Shown one piece after another: positions 1 to 10,399 of a stretch of DNA of 64,000 nt. The stretch covers positions 1 through 64,000 of the forward strand of contig NZ_FMWR01000014.1 in assembly GCF_900103085.1 (NCBI RefSeq), read 5' to 3'. Under the pieces are notes generated by a model. That model did not search any database. It saw only the letters and a program-made list of their open reading frames with translations, and had not been told where the DNA came from. Both the position numbers and the translations under genes were made by a program. This DNA comes from Gilliamella mensalis (GTDB lineage: Bacteria; Pseudomonadota; Gammaproteobacteria; Enterobacterales; Orbaceae). Every line of letters starts with the position of its first letter. The first letter of the stretch is position 1.

Positions 1-225
1 TTTTCTGTGTATTTTTATTTGAAATAAGAAAATATGATATGTGATTAGATCGCATAATATGACGTTAATTTAACTACTCGCATAATTTATAATTAATCAA
101 TAAATGAAAAATTAAAATAATCAAATCAATCTTGTTTATAGATACCAAAATTAAAATAACTAATGTTGTTTTATTGTAAAATATGATAATCTTACTATTT
201 TATAAACTATAATTATTCGTTAAAT

Positions 226-939
226 ATGCAAAATTTTTCCAAGACATTACGTTCAAAAAGTTATTCTGTTCCATGCGAACTATGCAGTATAGCATCTATG
301 TGTATTCCAATGTTACTTGATAATAAGTTAGATGGTATATTAGAGCGTAAAATGTCTTATACTAAAAACCAAATTCTAGTTAGAGCTAATACACCATTTA
401 CTAAATTCTATATTATTCATTCAGGCGCATTAAAAACTTTTGTTACAACGCCTGATAATCAACAACAAATTAATGGTTTTTATTTACCTGGTGATATTGT
501 TGGTTTAGATTCACTTTCAACCAAAGTATATAATAATAATATTCAGTCTCTTTGTAATACACTCATCTGTGAGCTTTATTATGACGAACTGATGTCATTA
601 GTTGATACTCAAAAACATATCAGAGATCTGGTATTTAATTTACTCAGCTCGGATCTTTATAATTATCAAAAATTAGTATTATGCTATTCACAGAAAAAAG
701 CGGATGAACGGCTAGCAACTTTCATATATTCGCTTTATCAACGTTATGAAAAAAGAGGTCATTCTTCGTTAAATATTAAACTGATGATGAGTCGAGCGGA
801 GATTGCTAACTACTTAGGATTAACAATTGAAACGGTTAGTAGAAATTTATCAAAATTACAGGAGCAAAATATTGTGTCAGCTAAAGGAAAATATATTTTT
901 ATTAAAAATTTAAATGCTTTGATAGATTTAGGTAAGTAG
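226..939 (+). CDS. fnr: Fnr-type oxygen-sensing transcription regulator
   Basis: Crp/Fnr-family global regulator of the aerobic/anaerobic switch. Seen: an N-terminal cysteine group C17-x2-C20-x5-C26 and a later C115 match the four [4Fe-4S] ligands of E. coli Fnr (C20, C23, C29, C122). A cyclic-nucleotide-binding-type barrel follows, then a C-terminal helix-turn-helix whose recognition helix keeps the E-x-x-S-R signature (ETVSR). The length of 237 aa is close to the 250 aa of E. coli Fnr; the N-terminus is slightly shorter. The start is the first ATG; no strong ribosome binding site is visible. The gene is monocistronic in this window. It is a plausible regulator of the fumarate reductase unit at 12-17.4 kb, but I found no convincing TTGAT-N4-ATCAA site there. 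Confidence 0.93.
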   Translation: MQNFSKTLRSKSYSVPCELCSIASMCIPMLLDNKLDGILERKMSYTKNQILVRANTPFTKFYIIHSGALKTFVTTPDNQQQINGFYLPGDIVGLDSLSTKVYNNNIQSLCNTLICELYYDELMSLVDTQKHIRDLVFNLLSSDLYNYQKLVLCYSQKKADERLATFIYSLYQRYEKRGHSSLNIKLMMSRAEIANYLGLTIETVSRNLSKLQEQNIVSAKGKYIFIKNLNALIDLGK

Positions 940-995
940 ACGCATAGCATATATGTTAAAATAATCACAATAATTCATTGTAAGGTCATTAATAT

Positions 996-2039
996 ATGAA
1001 AAGTTTAAAGAAAGTATTCATTGCTACAGCTATGACCATTTTCTCTCTTTCTTCGTTTGCTGCTCAACAATTAACCGAGCAACAAGCTAAAGATTTACAA
1101 CCATTTAAAAGTATAACTATTCGTGGAGCCTTTTATACTGATAATGATTATGTTTTGGCTATATCAAAAGCAGCAGATAAAGAAGGTGCTGCTTCTTTTT
1201 TCATAACAACCACCAATATCAGCCCTTCTAATGACACTTTACGAATTGTCTACGCTAAATTATATAAAGCAGATGCTCCTAAAGCTGAAGAACAAACTGA
1301 AAATTTACGCAAATTTGAAGGTGTATATGAATATCCAAAATCTAAAGCAATTCGTTTAGAGCCTTTCAATGTTGTGCGTATTCGTGGTTATTTTCCTAAT
1401 GAATATGATATGAATCAAGCAATTGCGAAAGAAGCATCGACAAAAGGTGCTTATGCCTTTTATATTGATTCTCGTTCTGAATTAGGTAGTAATATACAAG
1501 TTGCAGCCTATTTATTTAAGAAGGATGCACCTGAACGTAAACTACAACCAGAAAATGCAATTCCTTATGATTCTGAAGCTGGTCAGCAAGCCCTAGCTAA
1601 GGGTGGTGATGCTGCAATGCAAGTTGAAAAACCTGGTTATTATTCTCCTTCAGCTTTTAATGAGAAATTTTATGCTGATAAATTTAATAATAAAGTAAAA
1701 GTCATTGAGCAACCGATTGATAATACAACAAAATCAACATCAACTAACACGTCTAAGTCTGACGTTAGTACGATGACTTCAGAGCCTCAACGAATTAATC
1801 GTTACACTGTCACATTGCCAGATGGACGCAAAATTCAAGAATTGAATGATGCAACTGCTGCTAAAATGGTAGCATTTGATACAATTAAATTTAGAGGCTA
1901 CTATGTTACTGATCAGGAAATTTCTTATCAGGCAGGTAAACGAGCAATTGATGCTGGCGCTAAGTATTATCATATTGCACGAGTGTCTCACGATCCAAAT
2001 GGTCCGAACATAACTGTTTTTGTCGATCTTTATCGATGA
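996..2039 (+). CDS. ydgH: Secreted protein with three DUF1471 (YhcN/BhsA-type) domains, YdgH-like
   Basis: Periplasmic or secreted protein of unknown biochemical role. Seen: a signal peptide ending near residue 23 (SSFAAQ) and three copies of a module of about 55 residues at roughly 37-91, 123-175 and 293-347. Each opens with a phenylalanine, then an I-x-x/R-R-G core, and ends in a beta strand (IRGAF, IRGYF, FRGYY). The linker before the third copy is Thr/Ser-rich (about 243-262). E. coli YdgH also carries three DUF1471 domains, which is why I use that name. Single-domain relatives are linked to stress and biofilm. A strong terminator follows 7 bases after the stop. Confidence 0.75.
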   Translation: MKSLKKVFIATAMTIFSLSSFAAQQLTEQQAKDLQPFKSITIRGAFYTDNDYVLAISKAADKEGAASFFITTTNISPSNDTLRIVYAKLYKADAPKAEEQTENLRKFEGVYEYPKSKAIRLEPFNVVRIRGYFPNEYDMNQAIAKEASTKGAYAFYIDSRSELGSNIQVAAYLFKKDAPERKLQPENAIPYDSEAGQQALAKGGDAAMQVEKPGYYSPSAFNEKFYADKFNNKVKVIEQPIDNTTKSTSTNTSKSDVSTMTSEPQRINRYTVTLPDGRKIQELNDATAAKMVAFDTIKFRGYYVTDQEISYQAGKRAIDAGAKYYHIARVSHDPNGPNITVFVDLYR

Positions 2040-2046
2040 ATTTACT

Positions 2047-2070
2047 AGGGCGCATAAGCGCCCTATTTTT
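2047..2070 (+). terminator. Intrinsic terminator after ydgH-like gene
   Basis: Perfect 7-bp stem AGGGCGC / GCGCCCT (2047-2053 and 2058-2064) with an ATAA loop, followed by ATTTTTTTA. It lies directly after the ydgH-like stop and before the convergent hrpA gene. Confidence 0.9.
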
Positions 2071-2087
2071 TTATTTAATTCTATTAA

Positions 2088-5000
2088 CTATTGTAACTCA
2101 GATTTTACTTTGTCAATTTGTTGCTTAATACGTTTTGCAGAAATTGGATATAACGTGCCTAATTGTTGTGCAAATAAATTTACTCTTAACTCTTCAATCA
2201 TCCAACGGATATTAGTTACGTTTTTTTGTAATTTTGAATTATCTGGTAAGCTATTCACCCACTTTTTGTATTGAATTTCAACCTCTTCTATTATATTCAT
2301 TGACTGTCTATCTTTAGTCGAATTCAATATTAGTTTTTCAATTCTTTTTTCAATTGCAGATAAATAACGGTTGATATCTGGCAGTCGATTATAACCCGAT
2401 TTGGCAACAAATCCTTTGTAAACAAGGTTGTCAAGTTGCATTTTTATGTCAGATAAAGCAAAAGCTAATGATAAATCAATACGACCTTTTAACTTTTTAC
2501 TGATGTTGTAATGTAGAGTTAAAATGGACTCAACTTGTTTTGCAATATCAACAACCAATTCATTAATATGAACTTTGGTATAACCCAATAATGCCTGATA
2601 GTTATCTTGGCTTTGAATTACCTGATTGTTTTTTTCAATCAAATAGTCAACACCACAAGCAATACAATCATCAATTAAGCTTAGCACTGAACCAAAAGCA
2701 TTGAAATATAAACCTAGTTTAGATTTATTCGGTAGTTTTTCATGTAGATATTTTATTGGTGATGGTATGTTAAGTATAAGTAGTCGTCTTAATCCTAGTT
2801 TGGTTAGCCGTTGTTGCTCAGCTTGATTGTCTATTAATTTAATACTTACTGAATGCTGATTATCAATGATTGCTGGATAAGCTTTAATAGTGTAATTTTT
2901 ATGTGTTTTTTCATATACACTTGGCAAAGAACCAAAACTCCAATCTGTTATATTACTTTGTTCAATTTGAGCTGTTTTTTTGTTTGTTACAGATGACAAT
3001 GCTTGTTGAACTTCATTTTTGAGTTTCTCTTTTAGTAAACCTAAGTCTTTGCTTGCAACAATTTCTTTATTGCTATTATTAACAATGCTAAACGTTATTT
3101 TCAAATAGTCAGGGACTTGATCAAGTTGCCAATCTTCAGAGATAATTTTTACCCCTGTCATTTTGTAAAATTCGCTTTCTAGACTTTCAAGCAAAGGCTT
3201 ATCTATAGTAAGAACTCTACTTAAAAAAGCATCAGCATAGTTTGGTGCAGGTACAATATTCCGACGCAATGATTTAGGTAATGATTTAATTAAAGCAACA
3301 ATCAAATCTTTCCTAAACCCCGGTACTTGCCAATCAAATCCCCTATTTTCGATCTGATTTAACACATTAAGTGGTATCTTTATAGTGACGCCGTCACGTT
3401 TTTGCCCAATGTCAAATTGATAACTAAGTGCTAATTTCAGGTTATCTTGATACCAAAAGTCAGGAAAATCATTTAAATTATCCAGTTGTGCCGATTGTTT
3501 GATTAACATCTTTTTCTCGACATTCAGAAAGTCAGGATCGGATTTTTGTTTTTGTTTCCACCAAGTATCAAAGTGTTTAGATGAAATAACCGATTTATCA
3601 ATTCGTCTATCATAAAAATCAAAAAGTTCATCATCATCAATTAAAATATTTTGTCGACGGGTTTTATGTTCAAGATCTTCAACTTCATTGATCAATTTTT
3701 GATTTTGTTTATAAAACTGATGATTGGTTTGCCAGTCACCTTCAACCAAAGCATGACGAATAAATAAAGAACGACTCAATATGGGATCAATTTTACTATA
3801 ATTAACTATTCGACTGGCAACGATGGGTAAACCAAATAAAGTCACTTTTTCATTCGCTATCGCTGTACCCTGTTTTTTAGACCATCTTGGCTCGTTATAG
3901 CTATATTTAACTATATGCTTGGCTATAGGTTCAACCCATTCAGCATCAATTTTAGCCACCGTTCTCCCCCATAATCGGCTTGTTTCAACCAATTCACTTG
4001 CAATACACCATTTAGGTTGATGTTTGAAAAGTGCTGAATTAGGAAAAATTGCAAATTTAATATTACGCGCACCAATATATTCATGCTTCTCAAGCTCTTT
4101 CATTCCAATATGGGATAATAAACCACTTAGTAACGAAATATGTAATGAATTATAATCTGCAGCTTTACTATTAATAGGAAATGCTAATTGTTTAATCGTC
4201 TGTCTAATTTGTGTATAAACATCTTGCCATTCCCGAATTCGAAGGTAGTTTAAAAAATCTTTTTGGCATAATCGTCTAAATTGATTTCCGGATAATATAT
4301 TTTGTTGTTCTTTAATATAATTCCATAAATTGATTAAAGAAATAAAATCGGATTCCTTATCAATAAAACGACGATGTTTTTCATCAGAAGCTTGTTGCTT
4401 ATCAAACGGTCTTTCTCTTGGATCTTGAATTGATAATGCAGCTGTAATTATCATGATTTCCTTAGTACAACCTAATCGTCTAGCTTCAACCAGCATTCTC
4501 GCCAATCTTGGATCGATAGGTAATTGTGCTAAAATTCGCCCTATTTCAGTTAAATGATATCGATGATGTTTGGTAAAAACAGCTCCAAGTTCTTCTAATA
4601 ATCGAATGCCATCACGAATATATTTTGCATCAGGTGCTTCAACAAAAGGAAATTCAGCAATATCACCTAAATCTAGCGAGGTCATTTGTAGTATCACCGA
4701 TGCTAAATTAGTTCGTAAAATTTCAGGTTCAGTAAACTCAGGGCGCGATAAGAAATCTTGTTCATCATATAAACGTATACAGATACCATCCGAGGTTCGA
4801 CCACAACGCCCTTTTCGTTGATTAGCTGAAGCTTGTGATATGGGTTCAATCGGCAAGCGCTGAACTTTAGTACGATAACTATAGCGACTAATTCTAGCTA
4901 AACCCGGGTCGATGACGTATTTTATTCCTGGCACAGTTAACGATGTTTCAGCTACATTTGTTGCAAGAACGATTCGTCTTTTAGTGTGTGATTGAAAAAT

Positions 5001-5966
5001 ACGATTTTGTTCTGTTATTGATAACCTTGCATATAAAGGCAAAATATCTGTGTGTCGAAGTTCTAATTTATTAAGTGTATCAGCAAGATCTCGAATCTCT
5101 CTTTCGCCGGTTAAAAAAATCAATATATCGCCATTACTTTCAGCTGACAATTCATCAATTGCATCTATGATGGGTTTAAAATCACTATTTCTATCTTTGT
5201 AATTATCATCTCCAGCCAGTGTAGGTGAACGATATCTAACTTCAACTGGATAGGTACGACCAGATACTTCAATAATTGGTGCTTGATTGAAATGTTTAGA
5301 AAAACGCTCTACATCAATCGTTGCTGATGTTATTATGACTTTTAAGTCAGGACGTTTAGGCAATAATTGCTTAAGGTAGCCTAAAATAAAATCGATATTT
5401 AAGCTTCGTTCATGAGCTTCGTCAATAATAATCGTATCGTATTGTAACAATAGTTTATCTTTTTGAATTTCAGCAAGTAATATGCCGTCAGTCATTAATT
5501 TAATCAGTGTTGAGTTACTTACATGATCAGAAAATCTGACTTTGAAACCAACAATTTGCCCTATTTCTGTTTTTAATTCTTCTGCGATACGATTAGCCAC
5601 TGAACGTGCGGCTAATCGCCTTGGCTGGGTATGGCCAATATAGCCTTTGACACCCAAACCTAATTCTAAACATATTTTTGGAATTTGTGTTGTTTTACCT
5701 GAACCCGTTTCGCCAGCTATTATAACGACTTGATGATGCTTAATTGTGTTATAAATTACCTGTTTTTTTTCAGCGACAGGCAAGTTATCAGGAAAATCAA
5801 TGTTCTTCGGTAACGATTCTATTCTAGCTTGGTAATGTAAGTTAGCATCTTGTATGGCAGAATCTATATCAGTTATAGTTTGACTTTTCTTAGCCAACTT
5901 TATTATTTTATGTTTATTTAACAAAGTCATTGAATCAAGATTTTTTAATTGCAGTTGAGATAACAT
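2088..5966 (-). CDS. hrpA: ATP-dependent RNA helicase HrpA (DEAH box)
   Basis: Large DEAH-box RNA helicase. In E. coli HrpA acts in mRNA processing and in resolving collided or stalled ribosomes. Seen: Walker A GETGSGKT at residues 85-92, DEAH at 182-185, SAT at 214-216, then the helicase C domain, HA2/OB region and the long C-terminal extension (DUF3418) typical of HrpA. The length of 1292 aa is close to the usual 1300. It is convergent with the upstream ydgH-like gene and divergent from hslJ. The first ATG is used although no clear ribosome binding site precedes it; an internal Met at residue 13 is an alternative start. Confidence 0.95.
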   Translation of the reverse strand: MLSQLQLKNLDSMTLLNKHKIIKLAKKSQTITDIDSAIQDANLHYQARIESLPKNIDFPDNLPVAEKKQVIYNTIKHHQVVIIAGETGSGKTTQIPKICLELGLGVKGYIGHTQPRRLAARSVANRIAEELKTEIGQIVGFKVRFSDHVSNSTLIKLMTDGILLAEIQKDKLLLQYDTIIIDEAHERSLNIDFILGYLKQLLPKRPDLKVIITSATIDVERFSKHFNQAPIIEVSGRTYPVEVRYRSPTLAGDDNYKDRNSDFKPIIDAIDELSAESNGDILIFLTGEREIRDLADTLNKLELRHTDILPLYARLSITEQNRIFQSHTKRRIVLATNVAETSLTVPGIKYVIDPGLARISRYSYRTKVQRLPIEPISQASANQRKGRCGRTSDGICIRLYDEQDFLSRPEFTEPEILRTNLASVILQMTSLDLGDIAEFPFVEAPDAKYIRDGIRLLEELGAVFTKHHRYHLTEIGRILAQLPIDPRLARMLVEARRLGCTKEIMIITAALSIQDPRERPFDKQQASDEKHRRFIDKESDFISLINLWNYIKEQQNILSGNQFRRLCQKDFLNYLRIREWQDVYTQIRQTIKQLAFPINSKAADYNSLHISLLSGLLSHIGMKELEKHEYIGARNIKFAIFPNSALFKHQPKWCIASELVETSRLWGRTVAKIDAEWVEPIAKHIVKYSYNEPRWSKKQGTAIANEKVTLFGLPIVASRIVNYSKIDPILSRSLFIRHALVEGDWQTNHQFYKQNQKLINEVEDLEHKTRRQNILIDDDELFDFYDRRIDKSVISSKHFDTWWKQKQKSDPDFLNVEKKMLIKQSAQLDNLNDFPDFWYQDNLKLALSYQFDIGQKRDGVTIKIPLNVLNQIENRGFDWQVPGFRKDLIVALIKSLPKSLRRNIVPAPNYADAFLSRVLTIDKPLLESLESEFYKMTGVKIISEDWQLDQVPDYLKITFSIVNNSNKEIVASKDLGLLKEKLKNEVQQALSSVTNKKTAQIEQSNITDWSFGSLPSVYEKTHKNYTIKAYPAIIDNQHSVSIKLIDNQAEQQRLTKLGLRRLLILNIPSPIKYLHEKLPNKSKLGLYFNAFGSVLSLIDDCIACGVDYLIEKNNQVIQSQDNYQALLGYTKVHINELVVDIAKQVESILTLHYNISKKLKGRIDLSLAFALSDIKMQLDNLVYKGFVAKSGYNRLPDINRYLSAIEKRIEKLILNSTKDRQSMNIIEEVEIQYKKWVNSLPDNSKLQKNVTNIRWMIEELRVNLFAQQLGTLYPISAKRIKQQIDKVKSELQ

Positions 5967-6054
5967 AGCGAGTCACGAGTCAGATATTTTACGAAAAGTT
6001 ATAATTATGATTAGGCTTAATTATAGCAAATTTAACCTATTATTAGGAGCTCAA

Positions 6055-6474
6055 ATGAAAAAAACATTATTACTCATTTCTCTATTTACAGCTATTTTTG
6101 TTATGTCTGGATGTAATGAGTCGAGTAAAATACAAAATAGTGATCTTATGCATCATCGTTTTGTATTGATTAAAGTAAATGGTCAAGATATTTTTTCAGA
6201 TGAACCTGCAGAGCTTATATTTGGTGAAAACATGACAATCACAGGAAAAATGTGTAATCAGTTTACTGGTCAAGTTACGTTAGATGAAGGTAACATTAAA
6301 GGGTCAGGTGTTGCAATGACTAAAATGCTTTGTAATGATGATCAATTAAATCAATTAGATTATATTATTGAAAAATTGATTAAAGATGGGGCAAAAATCA
6401 ATTTAACCGGTAATCAATTAATCTTAAAAAATCATGAGAATGAACTTATTTACCAACTTAAAGATTTAATGTAA
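6055..6474 (+). CDS. hslJ: META-domain lipoprotein HslJ
   Basis: Small outer-membrane lipoprotein of the HslJ family, heat-inducible and linked to novobiocin resistance in E. coli. Seen: a lipoprotein signal with lipobox VMSGC, the lipidated Cys at residue 20, then a single META domain that tracks E. coli HslJ closely (HHRFVL near the start, MCNQF and MLC in the core). The length of 139 aa matches the family (140). The reading frame is open upstream to 6007, but ATG 6055 is preceded by AGGAG at good spacing and places the signal peptide at the N-terminus, so I choose it. Confidence 0.92.
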   Translation: MKKTLLLISLFTAIFVMSGCNESSKIQNSDLMHHRFVLIKVNGQDIFSDEPAELIFGENMTITGKMCNQFTGQVTLDEGNIKGSGVAMTKMLCNDDQLNQLDYIIEKLIKDGAKINLTGNQLILKNHENELIYQLKDLM

Positions 6475-6582
6475 TTCAGACTATTTTGGGTAAAAATATT
6501 TCTATTATGTGGCTATTCTTAATTAATCCATAAACAAAAAAAGATATTTGACATAAAAAACTTTATTTAAAATACTGTTAAG

Positions 6583-6730
6583 AATATAATAAGGGTAGTT
6601 CTTATTGGATTTAAGTTATTGATGAAATTATCATATTATTCGAGTGTTTTGTGTGAATTTTGTAGTTACTTAAAGCTGCAAGAAACCCTTTTTACCAATC
6701 CCACCAATGCCTTGTCATTGGTTTTTTTTT
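6583..6730 (+). ncRNA. Candidate small RNA or attenuated leader upstream of pykF
   Basis: The 338-base gap between hslJ and pykF holds no ORF, but it has a promoter-like pair TTGACA (6548-6553) and AATACT (6571-6576) with 17-base spacing, and an intrinsic terminator ending at 6730. Transcription between them would give an RNA of about 150 nt. Inside it AAGGGT (6591-6596) can pair with ACCCTT (6685-6690), and TAAGAA (6580-6585) with TTCTTA (6599-6604). It could be a free-standing sRNA or a leader that controls pykF. I recognise no known RNA family. The boundaries are inferred from the promoter and terminator only. Confidence 0.35.
6703..6730 (+). terminator. Intrinsic terminator in the pykF leader
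   Basis: Stem ACCAATG / CATTGGT (6703-6709, 6716-6722) with a six-base loop, followed by a run of T through 6730. It lies 83 bases upstream of the pykF start on the same strand and over 220 bases after hslJ, so it is not an obvious hslJ terminator. Confidence 0.75.
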
Positions 6731-6812
6731 GCTTAACATTGGTTTATCAAATTTTTAAATTGAATTAAAACTTTAACTTTAACATTAAATAAATTAACAA
6801 GTAGATATTATT

Positions 6813-8225
6813 ATGAAAAAGACAAAAATAGTTTGTACTATCGGACCAAAATCCGAATCAAAAGAAATGTTAGCTAAATTATTAAAGGCGGGCATGAATG
6901 TTATGCGTTTAAACTTTTCACATGGTGATTATGAAGAGCATGGCAACCGTATTAAAAACTTGCGTGAAGTGATGCAAGAAACAGGGTTAAAAGCCGCAAT
7001 TATGTTAGATACCAAAGGTCCTGAAATCCGCACCATTAAACTGGAAGGTGGGAATGATGTATCGCTAGTTGCCGGTCAAACATTTACTTTTACAACAGAT
7101 AAAAATGTTATTGGAAATGCTGAACGAGTAGCGGTTACTTATGACGGCTTTGCTCATGATCTTAAGCCTGGTAATCGAGTACTAGTTGATGATGGCTTAA
7201 TTGCTATGGATGTTAAAGAAATCAAAGATAATGAAGTTATCTGTACAGTTTTAAATAATGGTGATCTTGGTGAAAATAAAGGTATCAATTTACCAGGCGT
7301 TTCAATTAAGTTGCCGGCACTTGCAGAAAAAGACAAAAATGATCTCATCTTTGGCTGTGAACAAGGTGTTGATTTCATTGCCGCTTCATTTATACGTAAA
7401 CGTTCTGATGTTGAAGATATCCGTGCTCACTTAAAAGCTCATGGTGGTGAAGACATTAAAATCATCTCTAAAATCGAAAACCAAGAAGGTTTAGATAATT
7501 TTGATGAAATTCTTGAAGCTTCTGACGGTATTATGGTTGCTCGTGGTGACTTAGGTGTTGAAATTGCCGTTGAAGAAGTTATTTTTGCTCAAAAGATGAT
7601 GATCAAAAAATGTAATAGAGCCTCTAAACCAGTTATAACTGCAACACAAATGCTCGATTCAATGATCAAAAATCCACGCCCTACTCGTGCTGAAGCTGGT
7701 GATGTAGCTAATGCAATTATTGATGGTACAGATGCTGTTATGCTTTCAGGGGAAAGTGCTAAAGGTAAATATCCGCTAGAAACAGTTAATGTAATGGCTA
7801 CTATCTGTAAACGCACTGATAGTACAATTCCAGCATCATTAGAATTAACTTCAAAAGAAGAAAAATTACGTATAACAGCGGCAGTTTGTTGTGGTGCTGT
7901 AGAAATTGCTGAACGTTTAAATGCGCCATTGATTGTTGTTGCAACTCGCAGTGGTAAATCAGCTCGTGAAGTTCGTCATTATTTCCCAAGAGCGCGTATT
8001 TTAGCTCTTTCATCAAGTCAAAAAACGGTTAATCAACTAGCTGTTACTAAAGGCGTAGAACCTATTTTAATTGATTCAATCAACTCAACTGACGATTTTT
8101 ATCGTTTAGGTAAAGAGATGGCAGTTAAAGTATGCGGTTTACAACAAGGCGATATTATTGTGATGGTGTCTGGTGCTTTAGTACCTAGTGGAACTACTAA
8201 CACTACTTCTGTTCATCGTATCTAA
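6813..8225 (+). CDS. pykF: Pyruvate kinase (type I)
   Basis: Converts phosphoenolpyruvate and ADP to pyruvate and ATP, the last step of glycolysis. Seen: the N-terminal TIM-barrel start ([11 protein letters not shown]), the MRLNFSHG loop, [10 protein letters not shown], the substrate-binding stretch around KIENQEG and VARGDLGVE, and a C-terminal allosteric domain ending in the TNTTSVHRI tail of the family. The length of 470 aa equals E. coli PykF. No strong ribosome binding site is visible. Transcription must cross or start after the terminator at 6703-6730. Flux here also affects PEP supply for the PTS encoded at 53-59 kb. Confidence 0.97.
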   Translation: MKKTKIVCTIGPKSESKEMLAKLLKAGMNVMRLNFSHGDYEEHGNRIKNLREVMQETGLKAAIMLDTKGPEIRTIKLEGGNDVSLVAGQTFTFTTDKNVIGNAERVAVTYDGFAHDLKPGNRVLVDDGLIAMDVKEIKDNEVICTVLNNGDLGENKGINLPGVSIKLPALAEKDKNDLIFGCEQGVDFIAASFIRKRSDVEDIRAHLKAHGGEDIKIISKIENQEGLDNFDEILEASDGIMVARGDLGVEIAVEEVIFAQKMMIKKCNRASKPVITATQMLDSMIKNPRPTRAEAGDVANAIIDGTDAVMLSGESAKGKYPLETVNVMATICKRTDSTIPASLELTSKEEKLRITAAVCCGAVEIAERLNAPLIVVATRSGKSAREVRHYFPRARILALSSSQKTVNQLAVTKGVEPILIDSINSTDDFYRLGKEMAVKVCGLQQGDIIVMVSGALVPSGTTNTTSVHRI

Positions 8226-8251
8226 AAACGAAATTTTTAATCTACCTAAAA

Positions 8252-8279
8252 AAAGCTAGCTGTCTGCTAGCTTTTTTTT
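8252..8279 (+). terminator. Intrinsic terminator after pykF
   Basis: Stem AAAGCTAGC / GCTAGCTTT (8252-8260, 8266-8274) with a five-base loop and a T run to 8279. Confidence 0.93.
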
Positions 8280-8331
8280 GTACATAAGCTATTCTGTATA
8301 AAATATTATTGATAAAATTTGAAAGACTAAA

Positions 8332-10389
8332 ATGATTGAAGCAAAAGTATATTTACCTAAAGAGCTCAGCTGGTTATCTTTCAATCAGCGCGTTTTACAA
8401 GAAGCTGCAGATAAAAGTAATCCCCTTATTGAGCGTATACATTTTTTAGGTATATACTCGAGTAATCTTGATGAATTTTATAAAGTACAATTTGCAAACT
8501 TAAAAAAATATGTACTTATAGAACAAGAACAAGCTCACCCTTTGTCTAACTCTAAAAACTTATTGCGCCAAGTAAATCAAAAAGTTATACAATTAGAATT
8601 ACAGTTTGACCAACTCTATAATGAATTGTTATTGGAAATGGCTAGAAATCAAATCTTTTTGATTAACGAAAGACAGCTCTCATCATATCAAGAAAATTGG
8701 ATAAAAAATTATTATAAAAAAAATCTTAGACAATACATTACCCCTATTTTACTTGATAGTCACACTGAACTTATTCAATTTTTAAAAGATGATCATGCCT
8801 ATTTAGCTGTAGAAATTATTTATGAAAATAACATTAGTTATGCGCTACTTGAACTACCAACGGATAATATTCCCCGTTTTGTATTATTACCTTCAGAAAT
8901 TTCAACTAAAAATAAATTCATCATTTTTTTAGACAACATATTACGTTATTGTTTACCTGATATTTTTAAAGTGTTTTTTGATGCCAAAGAATTAAATGCT
9001 TACTCAATTAATATCAACAGAGATGCAGAATACGAACTAAACACTGAGTTAGACAGTTTACTTGAATTGATGTCTCAAGGTTTAAAACAACGTTTGACTG
9101 CACAGCCAGTACGTTTTACTTATCAAAAAGATATGCCTAAAGCATTATTTGAATTATTGATTAGTAAATTACGATTAACAGAACAAGACGCAATGCCAAG
9201 TGGACGTTATCCTAATTTTAAAGATCTTGTTAAATTTCCTGATTTTGGGCAAAAAAATTTATTAAATAAAAAAATTCCAAGTCTCAGTTATAATAGATTT
9301 AAACAATTTCGTAATGCATTTGAAACGATTAAAGATCGAGATGTTTTGCTTTATTATCCTTACTACTCTTTCGGTCATGTCCTAGAAATCATGCGGCAAG
9401 CTTCATTTGATCCTTCTGTCACACACATTCGAATGAATATCTATCGAGTTGCGAAAGATTCTCGCTTTATTCACGCCGCTATTAATGCAGCCAATAATGG
9501 TAAAAAAGTTACGGTAGTGGTTGAATTACAAGCACGATTTGATGAAGAGGCAAATATAAAGTGGGCCAAACGATTAATTAGTAGTGGCATTAAAGTAATC
9601 TACTCACAACCAAAACTAAAGATCCATGCCAAATTGTTTTTAATTGATCGTAAAGAAAACGATGAAATTGTTCGTTATGCTCATATCGGTTCGGGTAATT
9701 TTAATGAAAAAACAGCAAGAGTTTATACCGATTTTTCATTATTAACGGCAGATCCCGCAATTACAGATGAAGTTAGAAATGTATTTAATTTTATCGAAAA
9801 CCCATTTAAACCAGTATCATTTAACCATTTACTTGTTTCTCCACAAAATACACGATTGCGATTTTATGAATTTATTGAACGAGAAATAAACAATGCCAAA
9901 GCAGGAAAAAATGCAGGTATATATTTAAAAATTAATGCAATAACTGATAAAGATATGATAGATCAATTGTACCGTGCATCTTGTGCTGGCGTGAAAATTA
10001 GAATGATAGTGAGAGGTACTTGCGTATTAGTACCGCAAATTCCAAACTTAAGTGAAAACATTACTGTCACAAGTCTTGTTGATCAATTTTTGGAGCATGC
10101 TCGAGTATATATTTTTGAAAATGATGGACAAAAAGATACTTATATCTCTTCTGCTGATTGGATGCCTCGTAATATAGATAATCGTATTGAAGTGGGAGTA
10201 AAAATCTTCGATCCAATAATAAAATCAACTATACATAATATTTTTGACATACAGTGCAATGATAATGTAAAAGCTCGCATTATTGATAAAGAGGCAGCTA
10301 ACAATTATGTACAAAGAGGTAATAAGAAAAAAATCAGAGCCCAATATGCCATTTATGATTATTTGAAGCAGTCAGAGTCTTTTGAATGA
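8332..10389 (+). CDS. ppk: Polyphosphate kinase
   Basis: Reversibly polymerises the gamma phosphate of ATP into inorganic polyphosphate. Seen: the N-terminal domain start [12 protein letters not shown], the head domain, and two phospholipase-D-like catalytic domains. The first includes KIHAKLFLI with the autophosphorylated histidine and [15 protein letters not shown]; the second includes LEHARVYIF with the second conserved histidine. The length of 685 aa is close to E. coli Ppk (688). The start of ppx follows the stop within 11 bases, giving the ppk-ppx operon seen in enterobacteria. Confidence 0.97.
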   Translation: MIEAKVYLPKELSWLSFNQRVLQEAADKSNPLIERIHFLGIYSSNLDEFYKVQFANLKKYVLIEQEQAHPLSNSKNLLRQVNQKVIQLELQFDQLYNELLLEMARNQIFLINERQLSSYQENWIKNYYKKNLRQYITPILLDSHTELIQFLKDDHAYLAVEIIYENNISYALLELPTDNIPRFVLLPSEISTKNKFIIFLDNILRYCLPDIFKVFFDAKELNAYSININRDAEYELNTELDSLLELMSQGLKQRLTAQPVRFTYQKDMPKALFELLISKLRLTEQDAMPSGRYPNFKDLVKFPDFGQKNLLNKKIPSLSYNRFKQFRNAFETIKDRDVLLYYPYYSFGHVLEIMRQASFDPSVTHIRMNIYRVAKDSRFIHAAINAANNGKKVTVVVELQARFDEEANIKWAKRLISSGIKVIYSQPKLKIHAKLFLIDRKENDEIVRYAHIGSGNFNEKTARVYTDFSLLTADPAITDEVRNVFNFIENPFKPVSFNHLLVSPQNTRLRFYEFIEREINNAKAGKNAGIYLKINAITDKDMIDQLYRASCAGVKIRMIVRGTCVLVPQIPNLSENITVTSLVDQFLEHARVYIFENDGQKDTYISSADWMPRNIDNRIEVGVKIFDPIIKSTIHNIFDIQCNDNVKARIIDKEAANNYVQRGNKKKIRAQYAIYDYLKQSESFE

Positions 10390-10399
10390 GGATTTTAAA

